Shown here in pieces: positions 36,136-46,179 of a stretch of DNA of 64,000 nucleotides. The notes beneath the pieces were generated by a model, which did no database searches, was not told the origin of the DNA, and saw only the letters and a list, made by a program, of their open reading frames with translations. This DNA comes from Paenibacillus sp. FSL R7-0273 (GTDB lineage Bacteria; Bacillota; Bacilli; Paenibacillales; Paenibacillaceae), in NCBI RefSeq assembly GCF_000758625.1, contig NZ_CP009283.1:1871501-1935500 (forward strand), written 5' to 3'. A program made the position numbers and the translations under genes. Within the stretch, counting starts at the first letter, position 1; the number at the start of each line of letters is the position of its first letter.

Positions 36136-36165
36136 GCGACTCATCTGCGGATGAGTTGCTTTTTT
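36136..36165 (+). terminator. Rho-independent terminator
   Basis: GCGACTCATC pairs with GATGAGTTGC (one G-T pair), followed by TTTTTTC. It begins at the stop codon of the small membrane protein. Confidence 0.88.
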
Positions 36166-36186
36166 CTTTGCTGGCCGCTCCGGGCG

Positions 36187-36380
36187 CGCCGGATCAAGGG
36201 CAAAAATGCCTTTGAAATCGGGCGTCTAAGCAGAATGAGCCAAATCAAAGGCAAAAATGCCTTTGAAATCGGCCGTCTGAGCTGAATGAGCCAAATCAAA
36301 GGCAAAAATGCCTTTGAAAAGGGCTATCTGAGCTGAATGAGCCAAATCAAAGGCAAAAATGCCTTTGAAATCGGCCATCT
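36187..36380. repeat. 51-bp tandem repeat array, 4 copies
   Basis: The TCAAAGGCA-like anchor recurs at 36195, 36246, 36297 and 36348 (exact 51-bp period). The core hairpin is AAAGGCA-AAAA-TGCCTTT, followed by a GAAATCGGCC...GAATGAGCCAAATC spacer. It lies between convergent genes. The unit differs from the arrays at 8.7 and 46.2 kb but has the same design. Confidence 0.93.
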
Positions 36381-36432
36381 GCCCGCGTGCATCCGTAGAC
36401 CTGCTGGCTTTCACTTATGCATCTGCCCTAAC

Positions 36433-36467
36433 AAAGGCTATTCCCGCCAACCACGGGGATAGCCTTT
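36433..36467. terminator. Bidirectional terminator
   Basis: AAAGGCTATTCCC pairs with GGGGATAGCCTTT (one mismatch or G-T pair); T-runs occur on both strands. It lies just beyond the stop of the minus-strand carbonic anhydrase. Confidence 0.8.
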
Positions 36468-36485
36468 TCGGCATTGCATCAATCC

Positions 36486-37310
36486 CTATTCATCACTGCC
36501 GATCTCCCGGCTTCCCAGCGGTTGAACAGGGCGGTTATCATGCGGGAAAATCGCTGCGAATTTGGCGATCTGCTCCGCGGACCAGGTTACCGGGTTCTCC
36601 AGGACGATCCACTGAACGCCTTCGGTACATGGCGGTGTGGTGAGTGAGCCCTGGTAGCGGAAGGAGTGAAGATCGGCAGGCAGCAGCCCGGCCGGATCGA
36701 ACGATCCGTCGACCACAATCGCCTCTGCGCTCTCTTCGGCCGGAAGCGCAGACCAGAGCTTGTTCAGTACGGTGTTTTCGCTGCCTGAATGGATCAGCAC
36801 ACCCAGGACGGCGAGCGAGCCGTCTTCACTTTTATGTACCAGATGCAGCTCCATCTCCGCATGCTTGCCGTCAACCTCGTGCTCGCTGGGCAAATGGAAA
36901 TGGAATTGCTGCAGCAGGTAGGTTTTGCCTTCGACAGTAAGCTTATTATCCTTGCTGCTGATATTCACCTGGATAGTATGACCGTTGTTGATGATAGATA
37001 CCGGTGAAGGAGAATACTCAACTTTGACAGGTGACAGACGCTCATCTTCCTTCACTTTATCATGAAGAATATTAACGGGCGACTGGGCCGAGCCGGTACT
37101 GCAGGTTGTGAACAGCTGATCGAGCTCCGCCCAGTGCTCAGGGGATGTATCGCCCTCATAAGACCAGTGTGTGTGATGGGCGGCGGCCGGGACGGAGGCT
37201 TCTTTTGCGGCTGCGGCGTCATGGTTAGGGCTGTTGTTCCCGCAGCCGGCCAGCACAGTCAGGAATATAGCCGGGAACAGAATCTGAAATCTACGATTAC
37301 TCATTTGCAT
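36486..37310 (-). CDS. Alpha-type carbonic anhydrase lipoprotein
   Basis: 274 residues. The signal peptide ends in LTVLAGC (Cys23), so it is a lipoprotein on the outer membrane face. The alpha-carbonic anhydrase domain has the zinc ligands FHFH and the later His of AEMELHLVH, plus SAQSPVNI, HLPSEH and GSLTTPPCTEGVQWIVL. It hydrates CO2 outside the cell. ATG 37310 is taken; ATG 37304 is equally possible. It is a single gene. Confidence 0.94.
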   Translation of the reverse strand: MQMSNRRFQILFPAIFLTVLAGCGNNSPNHDAAAAKEASVPAAAHHTHWSYEGDTSPEHWAELDQLFTTCSTGSAQSPVNILHDKVKEDERLSPVKVEYSPSPVSIINNGHTIQVNISSKDNKLTVEGKTYLLQQFHFHLPSEHEVDGKHAEMELHLVHKSEDGSLAVLGVLIHSGSENTVLNKLWSALPAEESAEAIVVDGSFDPAGLLPADLHSFRYQGSLTTPPCTEGVQWIVLENPVTWSAEQIAKFAAIFPHDNRPVQPLGSREIGSDE

Positions 37311-37480
37311 AATGCATCCTTCTCTCTAATGAATGGAACAATGTTGTTTATATTCTAAATAATGGGTGTTGTTATATCCAGTGAACAAAGACTCATCTGC
37401 ACAGGTAGTTCAAAATATCCATATTAACCCAATTATTCAGGAACAATAAGGGCAGGAGGGGAGAAGCATCAGCGCAGTAA

Positions 37481-37523
37481 AAACAAAAATGCCCCTCCAA
37501 TCCAATAGGATGTGAAAGGGCAT
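37481..37523 (-). terminator. Terminator of the ArsR-type regulator gene
   Basis: Read on the minus strand, ATGCCC...GGGCAT forms a hairpin followed by TTTTTGTTTTT, about 75 bp after the regulator's stop codon. Confidence 0.7.
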
Positions 37524-37596
37524 GAAAGCTGATATAAAGTTATCCAGACCGTCTGTAACCGATTGTCCACTCTTGAGCTCCTCAGAGCAGGCTCTT

Positions 37597-38556
37597 TTAT
37601 TCGGCAGTAGCCGGAGCAGCCGGGCGGCAGTTCACTTCCTCCACCTCATGCACATTATAGAGCACACGTGCCAGCAGATCCTGGCTGTAGTTGCCGAAAT
37701 GCTTGCCGTAAATGGTCAGGCCGCGCTTATTGACCGGCTTGTCGGTGACGGCGATGCGGAAGGTCAGCTCGCTTTTGTAATCAAGCTTGATATCGTCCAG
37801 CGTAATGTCGGAAATCCGGCAGCCGTCGATGAAGCTTCCTTCATTGTTGATCCGGATCAGCTTCAGCATTCCGTATTGGTTAAGATGCGGCGGCCACCAG
37901 TCCGGGTTGAACGTTCCGCGCTGGTCGCCGAAGTCGCCGGGGCTGGTCCAGTAGCCGATCTCGATCCCGTTAAGGTAGAAGTACAGATCAGACGGATAAT
38001 TATCGCTGAAGCCCGGTGCTTCCGAGCCGATCTCCATGGAGAACTGAATCTCCCGGAAGGTCTGGTTTGCTTTCAGGTAATTTGGTATACGGTACTCTAG
38101 GAAGCCTTCGGCCATCCAGATAATCTCGGAATCTATCCGCTGGGGGTCGGCGAAATAACGCGGCTCGTCAAAGTCACCGATTATACTGTCTTTGGTAGCA
38201 AGCCCGCAGGTAGGAACCGCCTGATAGTTGCTGTAGTGGCCAACCTGGATCTCCACCTCATACAGGTTGTCGACATCCTTGCTGCGCAGATCCACCATCA
38301 GCTTATCTTTGTTCAAATAGCAGACCTTCTGGATGCCGTGCTTGCCGACGGAGGTGTTAATCTCAATCAGCCCGCTTTCCTCCAGCTTCTTAATGTGCAT
38401 TGTGATAGCACCGTTGCTGAGGTTCAGCTTCTTGGCGATTTCATTCAGGTTAAGCTCCTGGTTACCGGCGAGCAGCTCCAGAATTTGAATCCGGATTTCA
38501 GAGCTCAGCGCTTTGAAAATATCAATGCCACTCATCAGATCTTTTATATATATCAT
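37597..38556 (-). CDS. ArsR-type HTH regulator with large C-terminal domain
   Basis: 319 residues, about three times the usual ArsR length. Residues 1-90 are an ArsR-like winged helix (IFKALSSEIRIQILELLAGN, LNEIAKKLNLSNGAITMHIK). The remaining 220 residues are beta-rich, with many aromatic residues (YPSDLYFYLNGIEIGYWTS, NPDWWPPHLNQYGML), and may bind a sugar or a metabolite; this is inference. It is divergent from the arabino-oligosaccharide operon across 485 bp, so it is the likely regulator of that operon. AGAAGG precedes ATG 38556. Confidence 0.88.
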   Translation of the reverse strand: MIYIKDLMSGIDIFKALSSEIRIQILELLAGNQELNLNEIAKKLNLSNGAITMHIKKLEESGLIEINTSVGKHGIQKVCYLNKDKLMVDLRSKDVDNLYEVEIQVGHYSNYQAVPTCGLATKDSIIGDFDEPRYFADPQRIDSEIIWMAEGFLEYRIPNYLKANQTFREIQFSMEIGSEAPGFSDNYPSDLYFYLNGIEIGYWTSPGDFGDQRGTFNPDWWPPHLNQYGMLKLIRINNEGSFIDGCRISDITLDDIKLDYKSELTFRIAVTDKPVNKRGLTIYGKHFGNYSQDLLARVLYNVHEVEEVNCRPAAPATAE

Positions 38557-39041
38557 CTCAAACCTTCTTCCGCAGACGTCATTATTGACTATTTTATAAA
38601 ATTATAAACTAATTGAGATCAAAAGGAAAGCTTTCTGCCTTTATTTGTACAATACAATTAAATTTAAGCTAAAATATGTGTAAATAGTCTGTTTGTTTTA
38701 ATGTTTTCTGAATTATATTTCACAACAATCCTTGAAAACATGCTGTTTTTTTCAGAAAAGGCTTATAACTATCTTTTGTTTTGAATATATTTAAATAGTT
38801 TTATATTTTTATGTTTACAATGATCCTTCTATATGCTATTTTATACCTGTAAGCGAATACATTCAAATGTTTTTTAACCGTTTAAGAAAAATGTGAAATT
38901 GATTCGCCGGAAACGGTAATCTGAACGATGTCCGCCGGACAAACGGATAGGATAGCTTGAACTATATACAACCGTGAGCGGTTACTTTAGTTCTTTCTAT
39001 ATAGCTTCGCAATTGTTCACAACACTCTAGGAGGGGTTTCA
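38557..39041. other. Divergent promoter region of the arabinan cluster, no gene seen
   Basis: A 485-bp AT-rich region with no credible ORF. AACCG-TGAG-CGGTT-like symmetry (about 38969-38983) lies 60 bp before the binding-protein start and could be an operator. The long AT-rich part (38640-38880) probably holds the regulator's promoter. No convincing -35/-10 pair or cre site was fixed. Confidence 0.5.
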
Positions 39042-40427
39042 GTGTTAAAGAAAAAGGGCTGGTTTACACTGCTGTCGTTAGTTTTGCTGGTATCAGTTGT
39101 ATTGGCAGGGTGCGGCGGGAACAACAATGCATCGTCAAGCAGTAATGCGGGAAGCAACGGGGGAAGCGGCAATTCTCAGGAAACCAAGAATCTGACGTTT
39201 ATGTTCAGAGGCGGACCTGATGAGCAGAAGGCTTATGAAGGGGTCGTTAAGAAATTCGAAGCTGACCACCCGAACGTAAAGGTGAAGATTGTAGTTACCG
39301 CAGCCGACCAATATGCAACCAAGCTGAAGGCCTCCATTACAGGCAACAGCCTGCCGGATGTATTCTATTTTGAATCCGGTGACCTTAAAGCTTATGTTAA
39401 CAGCGGCGTTCTGCTGGATCTAACAAGCTATATCGAAGGCAATTCTAACATTGATCTTAATAATATCTGGAAATACGGTGTAGATCTGTACCGCTACGAC
39501 GGCACCATGGCCGGGCAGGGAAACATTTACGGTATGCCGAAGGACGTTGGTCCGTTCGCACTCGGCTACAACAAAACCATGTTCGAAGCAGCCGGCATTC
39601 CGCTGCCTGACAAGGACAAGCCATACACCTGGGATGAGTTCATCAAGGTTGCCCAGCAGCTGACAATCGACAAGGACGGGGACGGCAAGCTTGACCAGTT
39701 CGGCGCAGGCTTTAACGTAAACTGGGCTTTGCAGGCGTTTGTATGGAGCAATGGTGCAGACTGGATTGATGCAACCAAAACCAAAGTGACCATCGATGAT
39801 CCGAAATTTGCGGAAGCGCTTCAGTTCTTTGCAGACATGCAGAATAAATACGGCATTACGCCATCCACTGAGCAAGCCCAGACGCTTGATACCTACCAGC
39901 GCTGGATGAAGGGCGAAATGGCCTTCTTCCCTGTAGGTCCATGGGATATGAGTACTTTTGAAACACTGCCGTTCGACTATGATCTATTGCCTTACCCTGC
40001 CGGTTCCACAGGCAAATCCGCTACATGGACAGGCTCCCTGGGTATCGGTGCATCTGCCAAAACCAAGCATCCGGAAGAAGCAGTCGAGCTAATTAACTAC
40101 CTGACGGCCTCGAAGGAAGGCATGGACGCGCTGGTTAAGGCTAAGGTCCAGATTCCTAACCTGATTGATATGGCAGGCGAATGGGCTGCTGACAGCTCCA
40201 CCAAGCCGGCTAACAAAGAAGAGTTCCTGCAGATCGTTGAAGAGTACGGAAGAGTGCTTCCGGGCCACTATACTTACAACGCTGAATGGTACAACCTGTT
40301 CTTCACTGATATCCAGCCTGTGCTGGACGGCAAGGTTACAGCTGCAGAATACGTAAAATCCGAACAGCCTAAAATGCAGAAGCTGCTTGATAAAGCGATT
40401 GAGCAGGAAGAGAAGTCCAAGAAATAA
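39042..40427 (+). CDS. ABC transporter sugar-binding lipoprotein (AraN-like)
   Basis: 461 residues from GTG 39042, with AGGAGGGG upstream. The lipobox is VVLAGC (Cys24), followed by a Ser/Asn-rich linker and a family-1 solute-binding fold ([34 protein letters not shown]). The genes that follow encode two permeases and three arabinose-releasing hydrolases, so arabino-oligosaccharides are the likely ligand, as for AraN of B. subtilis. Confidence 0.92.
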   Translation: MLKKKGWFTLLSLVLLVSVVLAGCGGNNNASSSSNAGSNGGSGNSQETKNLTFMFRGGPDEQKAYEGVVKKFEADHPNVKVKIVVTAADQYATKLKASITGNSLPDVFYFESGDLKAYVNSGVLLDLTSYIEGNSNIDLNNIWKYGVDLYRYDGTMAGQGNIYGMPKDVGPFALGYNKTMFEAAGIPLPDKDKPYTWDEFIKVAQQLTIDKDGDGKLDQFGAGFNVNWALQAFVWSNGADWIDATKTKVTIDDPKFAEALQFFADMQNKYGITPSTEQAQTLDTYQRWMKGEMAFFPVGPWDMSTFETLPFDYDLLPYPAGSTGKSATWTGSLGIGASAKTKHPEEAVELINYLTASKEGMDALVKAKVQIPNLIDMAGEWAADSSTKPANKEEFLQIVEEYGRVLPGHYTYNAEWYNLFFTDIQPVLDGKVTAAEYVKSEQPKMQKLLDKAIEQEEKSKK

Positions 40428-40462
40428 TTCCCGGTAAATCTGCTGTACTCCAGAAAAAAAGT

Positions 40463-40502
40463 GATGTCGGCCCCTAAAGTTGCACCGGCCGGCATCCTTT
40501 TT
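40463..40502 (+). terminator. Intra-operon terminator/attenuator
   Basis: GATGTCGGCC pairs with GGCCGGCATC (one G-T pair), followed by CTTTTTATC, 35 bp after the binding-protein stop. It should reduce read-through into the permease genes, giving excess binding protein. Confidence 0.75.
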
Positions 40503-40531
40503 ATCTGATATCCGAATTTGAGGTGATTGCC

Positions 40532-41422
40532 ATGAACCAGAAGTCGAACCTCTACCGGAAGGAGAAAATCTACGGATTTCTGTTTATTCTTCCTCCGCTG
40601 CTGGGGCTGCTGATTTTTACCCTGTATCCAATGATTTATTCCATCTACGGTTCGTTTACGGATTGGGACGGCCTCGGCCAGATGAATCTGGTCGGTCTAA
40701 GCAATTTCAAGGATTTGTGGACGGATGAGCTGTTCCATAAAGCGCTGTTCAACACCCTCTTTATGATGCTCGGCATTCCAATCGGAATCGTGCTGGCCCT
40801 GCTGCTGGCGCTCGGGCTTAACCGCGGTGTACCCGGCACTACTGCTTTCCGTGTCATTTATTATGTTCCGGTAATCTCGTCACTGGCTGCAGTATCGATT
40901 ATGTGGAACTGGGCTTACAACGGGGACTACGGTCTGGTTAACCAGTTCCTTGACCTGTTCGGCATATCAGGGCCTAACTGGATGGCCAACAAGTACACGG
41001 TCAAGCCGGCGCTGATCATTATGGCGGTCTGGAAGGGTGTCGGCTATACGATGCTGCTGTATCTGGCAGCGCTGCAAAGTGTATCGAGATCCTATTATGA
41101 AGCCGCTGAGCTTGATGGAGCGGGCAGCTTCAAGGCCTTCTGGCATATTACCTGGCCGATGGTGCGTCCGGTTACCTTCTTTATCATCGTTACGAATATT
41201 ATCGGAGGATCGCAAATCTTTACCGAGATGAACATTATGACCCCTACCGGCGGACCGGAGTATGCTTCGGCTTCAGTCGTGTTCTATATCTGGCAAAAGG
41301 CCTTCGGCAACTTCCAGATGGGTTATGCTTCCGCCATGGCGGTTGTTCTGGGCGCGTTTATATTTGTCGTGACTCTTATCCAATTCAGAATGAACGAGAA
41401 GCAATCGTTCGATGTTGATTGA
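40532..41422 (+). CDS. Sugar ABC transporter permease (AraP-like)
   Basis: 296 residues from ATG 40532; GAGGTG lies 6 bp upstream, and the GTG inside it (40523) is rejected as a start. Six membrane helices; EAA loop YYEAAELDGAGSFKAFWHIT. First permease of the arabino-oligosaccharide transporter. The ATPase is not encoded here. Confidence 0.94.
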   Translation: MNQKSNLYRKEKIYGFLFILPPLLGLLIFTLYPMIYSIYGSFTDWDGLGQMNLVGLSNFKDLWTDELFHKALFNTLFMMLGIPIGIVLALLLALGLNRGVPGTTAFRVIYYVPVISSLAAVSIMWNWAYNGDYGLVNQFLDLFGISGPNWMANKYTVKPALIIMAVWKGVGYTMLLYLAALQSVSRSYYEAAELDGAGSFKAFWHITWPMVRPVTFFIIVTNIIGGSQIFTEMNIMTPTGGPEYASASVVFYIWQKAFGNFQMGYASAMAVVLGAFIFVVTLIQFRMNEKQSFDVD

Positions 41423-41446
41423 TATGAGAGGAAGGGGCGAATAAAG

Positions 41447-42283
41447 TTGAAGAGCAGAAGAAGAGTTACCAATACCATAATTTTTATATTGCTGTTAATC
41501 GGTGCAGTTTTCATGATCGGCCCGTTGCTCTGGATGCTGTCTACCTCACTGAAGGACAAGCAGGACGTCTTTGCCCTGCCGCCTGTATGGATTCCGAATC
41601 CGTTTCAATTCGGGAAATACAAGGAAATCTGGGAAGCCGGCCCGCTGCTTAGCGGGATTAAGAACAGTGTCATTATTGCCGTTTCAGTAACGCTAATAGG
41701 GACATTTACCTCGTCGCTGGCAGCCTTTGCTTTTGCCAAGCTGAAATTCCCGGCCAAGAACAAAATCTTCCTGCTGATGCTTTCATCCCTGATGATTCCG
41801 TATCCGGCGGTTATGATTCCGCAGTTCTTCATGTTCTCGAAGCTGGGCTGGGTGGATACCCTGCTGCCGCTGATTGTACCAGGCCTGTTCGGCAACATTG
41901 TCATGATCTTCTTCCTGCGGCAATATCTTAGCAGTGTGCCTAATGCCATTATTGAAGCCGCCAAAATCGACGGCAGCTCTTATTTCCGGCTGTACAGCTC
42001 CATCACCTTCCCGCTGATTAAGCCGGCTGTTGCCGCGCAGCTGATTCTGTGGTTCATGGGGATCTGGAACGATTACCTGTCGCCGATCATTTATCTGAAT
42101 TCACCGGAGAAGCAGACCCTGCAGCTGGTTATTGCCAACTTTAATGCGACCTATGCCATCCAGACGGATTATCCGCTGATTATGGCGGCCTCTATTATCG
42201 CGCTGCTGCCGATGCTGATTATCTTCCTGATATTCCAGAAGCAGATTATCGAGTCTGTAGCGATTTCGGGAGTTAAAGGCTGA
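41447..42283 (+). CDS. Sugar ABC transporter permease (AraQ-like)
   Basis: 278 residues from TTG 41447, preceded by GAGGAAGGGG. Six helices; EAA loop IIEAAKIDGSSYFRLYSSIT; the C-terminus ESVAISGVKG is typical of MalG/AraQ permeases. Its stop overlaps the start of the next gene (TGATG), so hydrolase translation is coupled to it. Confidence 0.94.
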   Translation: MKSRRRVTNTIIFILLLIGAVFMIGPLLWMLSTSLKDKQDVFALPPVWIPNPFQFGKYKEIWEAGPLLSGIKNSVIIAVSVTLIGTFTSSLAAFAFAKLKFPAKNKIFLLMLSSLMIPYPAVMIPQFFMFSKLGWVDTLLPLIVPGLFGNIVMIFFLRQYLSSVPNAIIEAAKIDGSSYFRLYSSITFPLIKPAVAAQLILWFMGIWNDYLSPIIYLNSPEKQTLQLVIANFNATYAIQTDYPLIMAASIIALLPMLIIFLIFQKQIIESVAISGVKG

Positions 42284-43662
42284 TGAGTACGGCGGGTCAG
42301 CAAAAAGGTGCGGACGGCGGAATTCTTTTTCCGGATTCCCCGGGTGAGCAGAAGCTCTATGATACCTCCATACTGGATACGGAATCTGCGTGGGGGACAC
42401 ATAATGCCCATGATCCCGGGATTATCAAAACGCCAGGCGGCTATTATATCTTTTCTACAGATGTAAGGGTAGGCGGAGCGCCGGTACCCGGCGTGATGGT
42501 ACGCAAATCGGCGGATTTGATCCGCTGGGAGTGGGTGCACTATGCGCTGCCGGGCATTCCGCAGATTGCGGAAGAGTGGGCCCGGGCAACAAATTTGTGG
42601 GCGCCTGACGTTGTCCGGCATAACGAAAAATACCGGATGTATTATTCAGCCTCCTCCTTTGGCAGCCGCCAGTCGCTGATCGGGCTGCAGACGGCGGATT
42701 CCATTGAGGGTCCGTGGACTGACGAAGGTGCTGTGATCAAGACACGTGATGAGGACCCTCTGAATGCGATTGATGCCAATGTGGTATGTGATGCGGAAGG
42801 CCGGATGTGGATGGTGTATGGCTCCTTTTTTGGCGGAATACATATTGTAGAGCTGGATAAGGAGTCAGGGAAACCGCTTAAGGAAGGCTTCGGCCAACTG
42901 CTGGCTGTCCGCGACAAGACTACAGAAGACGGTGCAGTGGAAGGTCCTTACATTGTCTATAATGAGCAGTTCCGTAAGTATTATCTGTTCGTTTCGTATG
43001 ATTCGCTTTTTGAGGATTACAACGTGCGGGTGGCGCGTGCCGATTCCATAACCGGACCTTATACGGATGTACACGGCCGGGATATGAAGGACAGCACGTA
43101 CATGCCCCAGCATGAGACAGGTGTCAAAATCCTCGGCGGATACCGCTTCGGTAAAGATGCCGGCTGGATCGCCCCTGGGCATAATTCGGTGTTAAATGAC
43201 AACGGGACCTATTATATGGTGCACCATGCCCGCGGCGGAGAGAACAAGCATTGGCCTTATCTGCACATCCGCAGAATCCTCTGGACAGAAGAGGGCTGGC
43301 CGGTTGTTTCGCCGGAGCGTTACGCAGGAGAAGTGGAGCAGGATATTCCCGCCGGGCTAATTCCGGGTCAATGGGAGCGGCTGGTGCATGATCCCTCTGC
43401 CCACGGCCAGGTAAGTCCGCAGCTGCTTAAGCTGCAGGAGAGCGGGGAAATGATGGGTGAGCACGGAATAGGCGTCTGGTCCTTTGACGGCCGGCAGACA
43501 ATGACGCTGAGCTGGAATGACCCTGCAGAGGGAAAAGGACAGGTGGAGAAGGTGCAGCTGCTGCCGGCCTGGGACTGGGAGGAAGACAGGCAAGTGCTGG
43601 TCTTCACAGGACTGGATGACAATGGCATCGCAGTGTGGGGCAAAAAAACTCCTGAAGCCTAA
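42283..43662 (+). CDS. GH43 arabinanase/arabinofuranosidase, intracellular
   Basis: 459 residues without a signal peptide. The five-bladed propeller of GH43 has the general base Asp44 ([14 protein letters not shown]), the pKa-modulating Asp164 ([10 protein letters not shown]) and the acid Glu220 ([10 protein letters not shown]). [19 protein letters not shown] is typical of endo-1,5-alpha-L-arabinanases. An extra beta domain follows after about residue 330. Being cytoplasmic, it probably cuts imported arabino-oligosaccharides. Confidence 0.92.
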   Translation: MSTAGQQKGADGGILFPDSPGEQKLYDTSILDTESAWGTHNAHDPGIIKTPGGYYIFSTDVRVGGAPVPGVMVRKSADLIRWEWVHYALPGIPQIAEEWARATNLWAPDVVRHNEKYRMYYSASSFGSRQSLIGLQTADSIEGPWTDEGAVIKTRDEDPLNAIDANVVCDAEGRMWMVYGSFFGGIHIVELDKESGKPLKEGFGQLLAVRDKTTEDGAVEGPYIVYNEQFRKYYLFVSYDSLFEDYNVRVARADSITGPYTDVHGRDMKDSTYMPQHETGVKILGGYRFGKDAGWIAPGHNSVLNDNGTYYMVHHARGGENKHWPYLHIRRILWTEEGWPVVSPERYAGEVEQDIPAGLIPGQWERLVHDPSAHGQVSPQLLKLQESGEMMGEHGIGVWSFDGRQTMTLSWNDPAEGKGQVEKVQLLPAWDWEEDRQVLVFTGLDDNGIAVWGKKTPEA

Positions 43663-43697
43663 ACAGACAGGAGAACAGAGGGATGGAGGAGCGAACG

Positions 43698-45173
43698 ATG
43701 ACCAAAGCTGTGCTTAATGCAGATATTACGAAAAGCAGGATCAGCCGTCATATTTACGGCCATTTTGCCGAGCATCTGGGCAGATGCATCTATGAGGGCT
43801 TATGGGTAGGCGAGGACTCGCCGGTCCCGAACACGGACGGCATTCGCAATGATGTCGTGGCTGCACTGAAGCAGCTGGACATTCCGGTGCTGCGCTGGCC
43901 GGGAGGCTGCTTTGCCGATGAATATCACTGGAAAGACGGGATTGGCCCGAAGGAAGGCCGCAAACGGATGGTTAATACCCATTGGGGCGGCGTTGTGGAG
44001 AATAACCATTTTGGAACGCATGAATTTTTCCGCTTGTGCGAGCTGCTGGAATGTGAGCCTTATATTTGCGGCAATGTCGGCAGCGGCACGGTTCAGGAGA
44101 TGTCGGAGTGGGTCGAGTATATGACCTTTGACGGTGAATCGCCGATGGCCGCCTGGCGGCAGGAGAACGGGCAGGAGAAGCCGTGGGTTCTGAAGTATTT
44201 TGGCGTCGGCAATGAGAACTGGGGCTGCGGCGGGAATATGCGCCCTGAATATTATGCGGATCTCTACCGGCGTTATCAGACCTATGTCCGGAATTACGGC
44301 GATAACCGGCTGTACAAGATTGCCGGCGGAGCCAATGTGGATGACTACAACTGGACAGAGGTAGTGATGCGGGAGGCAGGCGGCATGATGGACGGCCTCA
44401 GCCTGCATTCCTATACCATTCCCGGCAGCTGGGAGGAGAAACGTGCGGCACTCGGCTTCGATGAAGCGGAATGGATCGAGACCATGCAGAAATCCTTGCG
44501 TATGGACGAGCTCATTACCCGCCACAGCGCGATCATGGATAAATATGATCCGCAGAAGCGGGTAGGATTAATCATAGATGAATGGGGCACCTGGTTCCTG
44601 AACGAGCCGGGAACCAATCCCGGGTTCCTCTACCAGCAGAACACCCTTAGAGATGCGCTGGTAGCCGGCATCCACCTGAATATTTTCCATCATCACAGCG
44701 ACCGGGTGCATATGGCGAATATCGCCCAGATGGTCAATGTGCTGCAGGCACTGATTCTAACCGAAGGCGATAAGCTGCTGCTTACCCCGACGTATCATGT
44801 ATTCCGGATGTACAAGGTGCATCAGGATAATGAGCTGCTGGAGGTTGCTTTTGATAGTCCGCTTTATACTTACGGCGGTGTAACAGTGCCACAGCTTAGC
44901 ATTTCTGCATCCCGTGACGGGGAAGGGCATATCTATGTATCCGTCTGCAATCTCAGTCATGAAGCAGACGCCAGTCTGAGCCTGGACATCAGAGGTGAAC
45001 AGGTCAACACAGTATCAGGAGAGATACTGACTCATGCCGAGCTTGGTGCGCATAACACGTTTGAGGCTCCGGAAACGATAGCACCTTCAGCCTATGAAGG
45101 CGCTCTGCTTACCGGCGGCACCCTAAGCTGCACGCTCCCGCCGGCATCGGTTACTGTACTAACACTTAAATAG
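43698..45173 (+). CDS. abfA: GH51 alpha-L-arabinofuranosidase
   Basis: 491 residues. ATG 43698 has GGAGGAGC 6 bp upstream and gives the family N-terminus; ATG 43683 would add five residues. The acid/base is Glu173 ([12 protein letters not shown]) and the nucleophile Glu295 ([10 protein letters not shown]). [20 protein letters not shown] and [14 protein letters not shown] are family hallmarks, and a C-terminal beta sandwich completes it. It releases terminal arabinofuranose from oligosaccharides in the cytoplasm. Confidence 0.95.
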   Translation: MTKAVLNADITKSRISRHIYGHFAEHLGRCIYEGLWVGEDSPVPNTDGIRNDVVAALKQLDIPVLRWPGGCFADEYHWKDGIGPKEGRKRMVNTHWGGVVENNHFGTHEFFRLCELLECEPYICGNVGSGTVQEMSEWVEYMTFDGESPMAAWRQENGQEKPWVLKYFGVGNENWGCGGNMRPEYYADLYRRYQTYVRNYGDNRLYKIAGGANVDDYNWTEVVMREAGGMMDGLSLHSYTIPGSWEEKRAALGFDEAEWIETMQKSLRMDELITRHSAIMDKYDPQKRVGLIIDEWGTWFLNEPGTNPGFLYQQNTLRDALVAGIHLNIFHHHSDRVHMANIAQMVNVLQALILTEGDKLLLTPTYHVFRMYKVHQDNELLEVAFDSPLYTYGGVTVPQLSISASRDGEGHIYVSVCNLSHEADASLSLDIRGEQVNTVSGEILTHAELGAHNTFEAPETIAPSAYEGALLTGGTLSCTLPPASVTVLTLK

Positions 45174-45206
45174 ATCCACTTTAAATGGACCAAAGGAGAA
45201 ACTGAT

Positions 45207-46166
45207 ATGAGCACTGGCAAAGAGTATAGCAACCCGCTTGTGGAGCAGCGTGCTGATCCTTGGGTGTATAAGCATACAGACGGTTATTACTACTTTACCG
45301 CTTCCGTACCGGAATATGACCGGATTGAGGTGCGCAGAGCTGCAGCAATTGAAGACCTCGCTGAGGCTGTTCCTGTGGTAGCCTGGCGCAAATATGATAC
45401 CGGACCGCTCAGCGCCAACATCTGGGCACCGGAAATCCATTATCTTCAGGGTAAATGGTATATCTATTTCGCCGCTGCGCGTACCACTGAAACACAGGAC
45501 GGACTGTTCGACCACCGCATGTTTGCACTGGAGAATGATTCGCCTAATCCGCTGGAAGGCAGCTGGGTGGAAAAAGGCCAGATCAAGACGGCCTGGGAAT
45601 CCTTTGCCCTCGATGCAACAGCCTTCCAGCACAAAGGCATTCTTTATTATGTATGGGCCCAGAAGGACCCGGATATCCCGGGGAACTCCAACCTGTATAT
45701 CTCAGAGATGAGCAATCCGTGGACCCTGACCGGGAAGCAGACCATGATTGCCCAGCCGGAATACGCCTGGGAAAAAATCGGCTTCAGCGTGAATGAAGGG
45801 GCAGCGGTGCTTAAGCGGGGCGGAAAGATCTTCATGAGTTTCTCGGCCAGCGCGACCGATTTCAACTACTGCATGGGCCTGCTTACTGCAGATGAGGACA
45901 GCGATTTGCTGGACGCAGCCTCGTGGAGCAAGCATCCGGAGCCGGTGTTCCAGACCAGCGAGGAGAACGGCCAGTTCGGCCCGGGCCATAACAGCTTCAC
46001 CGTAGGCGCTGACGGGGAGGATGTGCTGATCTACCACGCCCGCAGCTACAAGGACATCACAGGCGATCCGCTGTATGATCCGAACCGCCACACCCGTGCC
46101 AAGGTGCTGGGCTGGAAGGCTGACGGCACACCGGACTTCGGCGTACCGCTGCCGGATAACAAGTAG
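45207..46166 (+). CDS. GH43 arabinofuranosidase-type enzyme
   Basis: 319 residues without signal peptide, a single propeller. The base is Asp17 (RADPWVYKHTDGYYYFTAS), the modulator Asp136 (FALDATAF) and the acid Glu197 (SVNEGAAVL). GPGHNSFTVG and WAPEIHYLQGKWYIYFAA match the GH43 group of exo-acting arabinofuranosidases. It is the third hydrolase of the operon and the last gene before the 10-copy repeat array. Confidence 0.92.
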   Translation: MSTGKEYSNPLVEQRADPWVYKHTDGYYYFTASVPEYDRIEVRRAAAIEDLAEAVPVVAWRKYDTGPLSANIWAPEIHYLQGKWYIYFAAARTTETQDGLFDHRMFALENDSPNPLEGSWVEKGQIKTAWESFALDATAFQHKGILYYVWAQKDPDIPGNSNLYISEMSNPWTLTGKQTMIAQPEYAWEKIGFSVNEGAAVLKRGGKIFMSFSASATDFNYCMGLLTADEDSDLLDAASWSKHPEPVFQTSEENGQFGPGHNSFTVGADGEDVLIYHARSYKDITGDPLYDPNRHTRAKVLGWKADGTPDFGVPLPDNK

Positions 46167-46179
46167 CAGCCCTTAGCCC

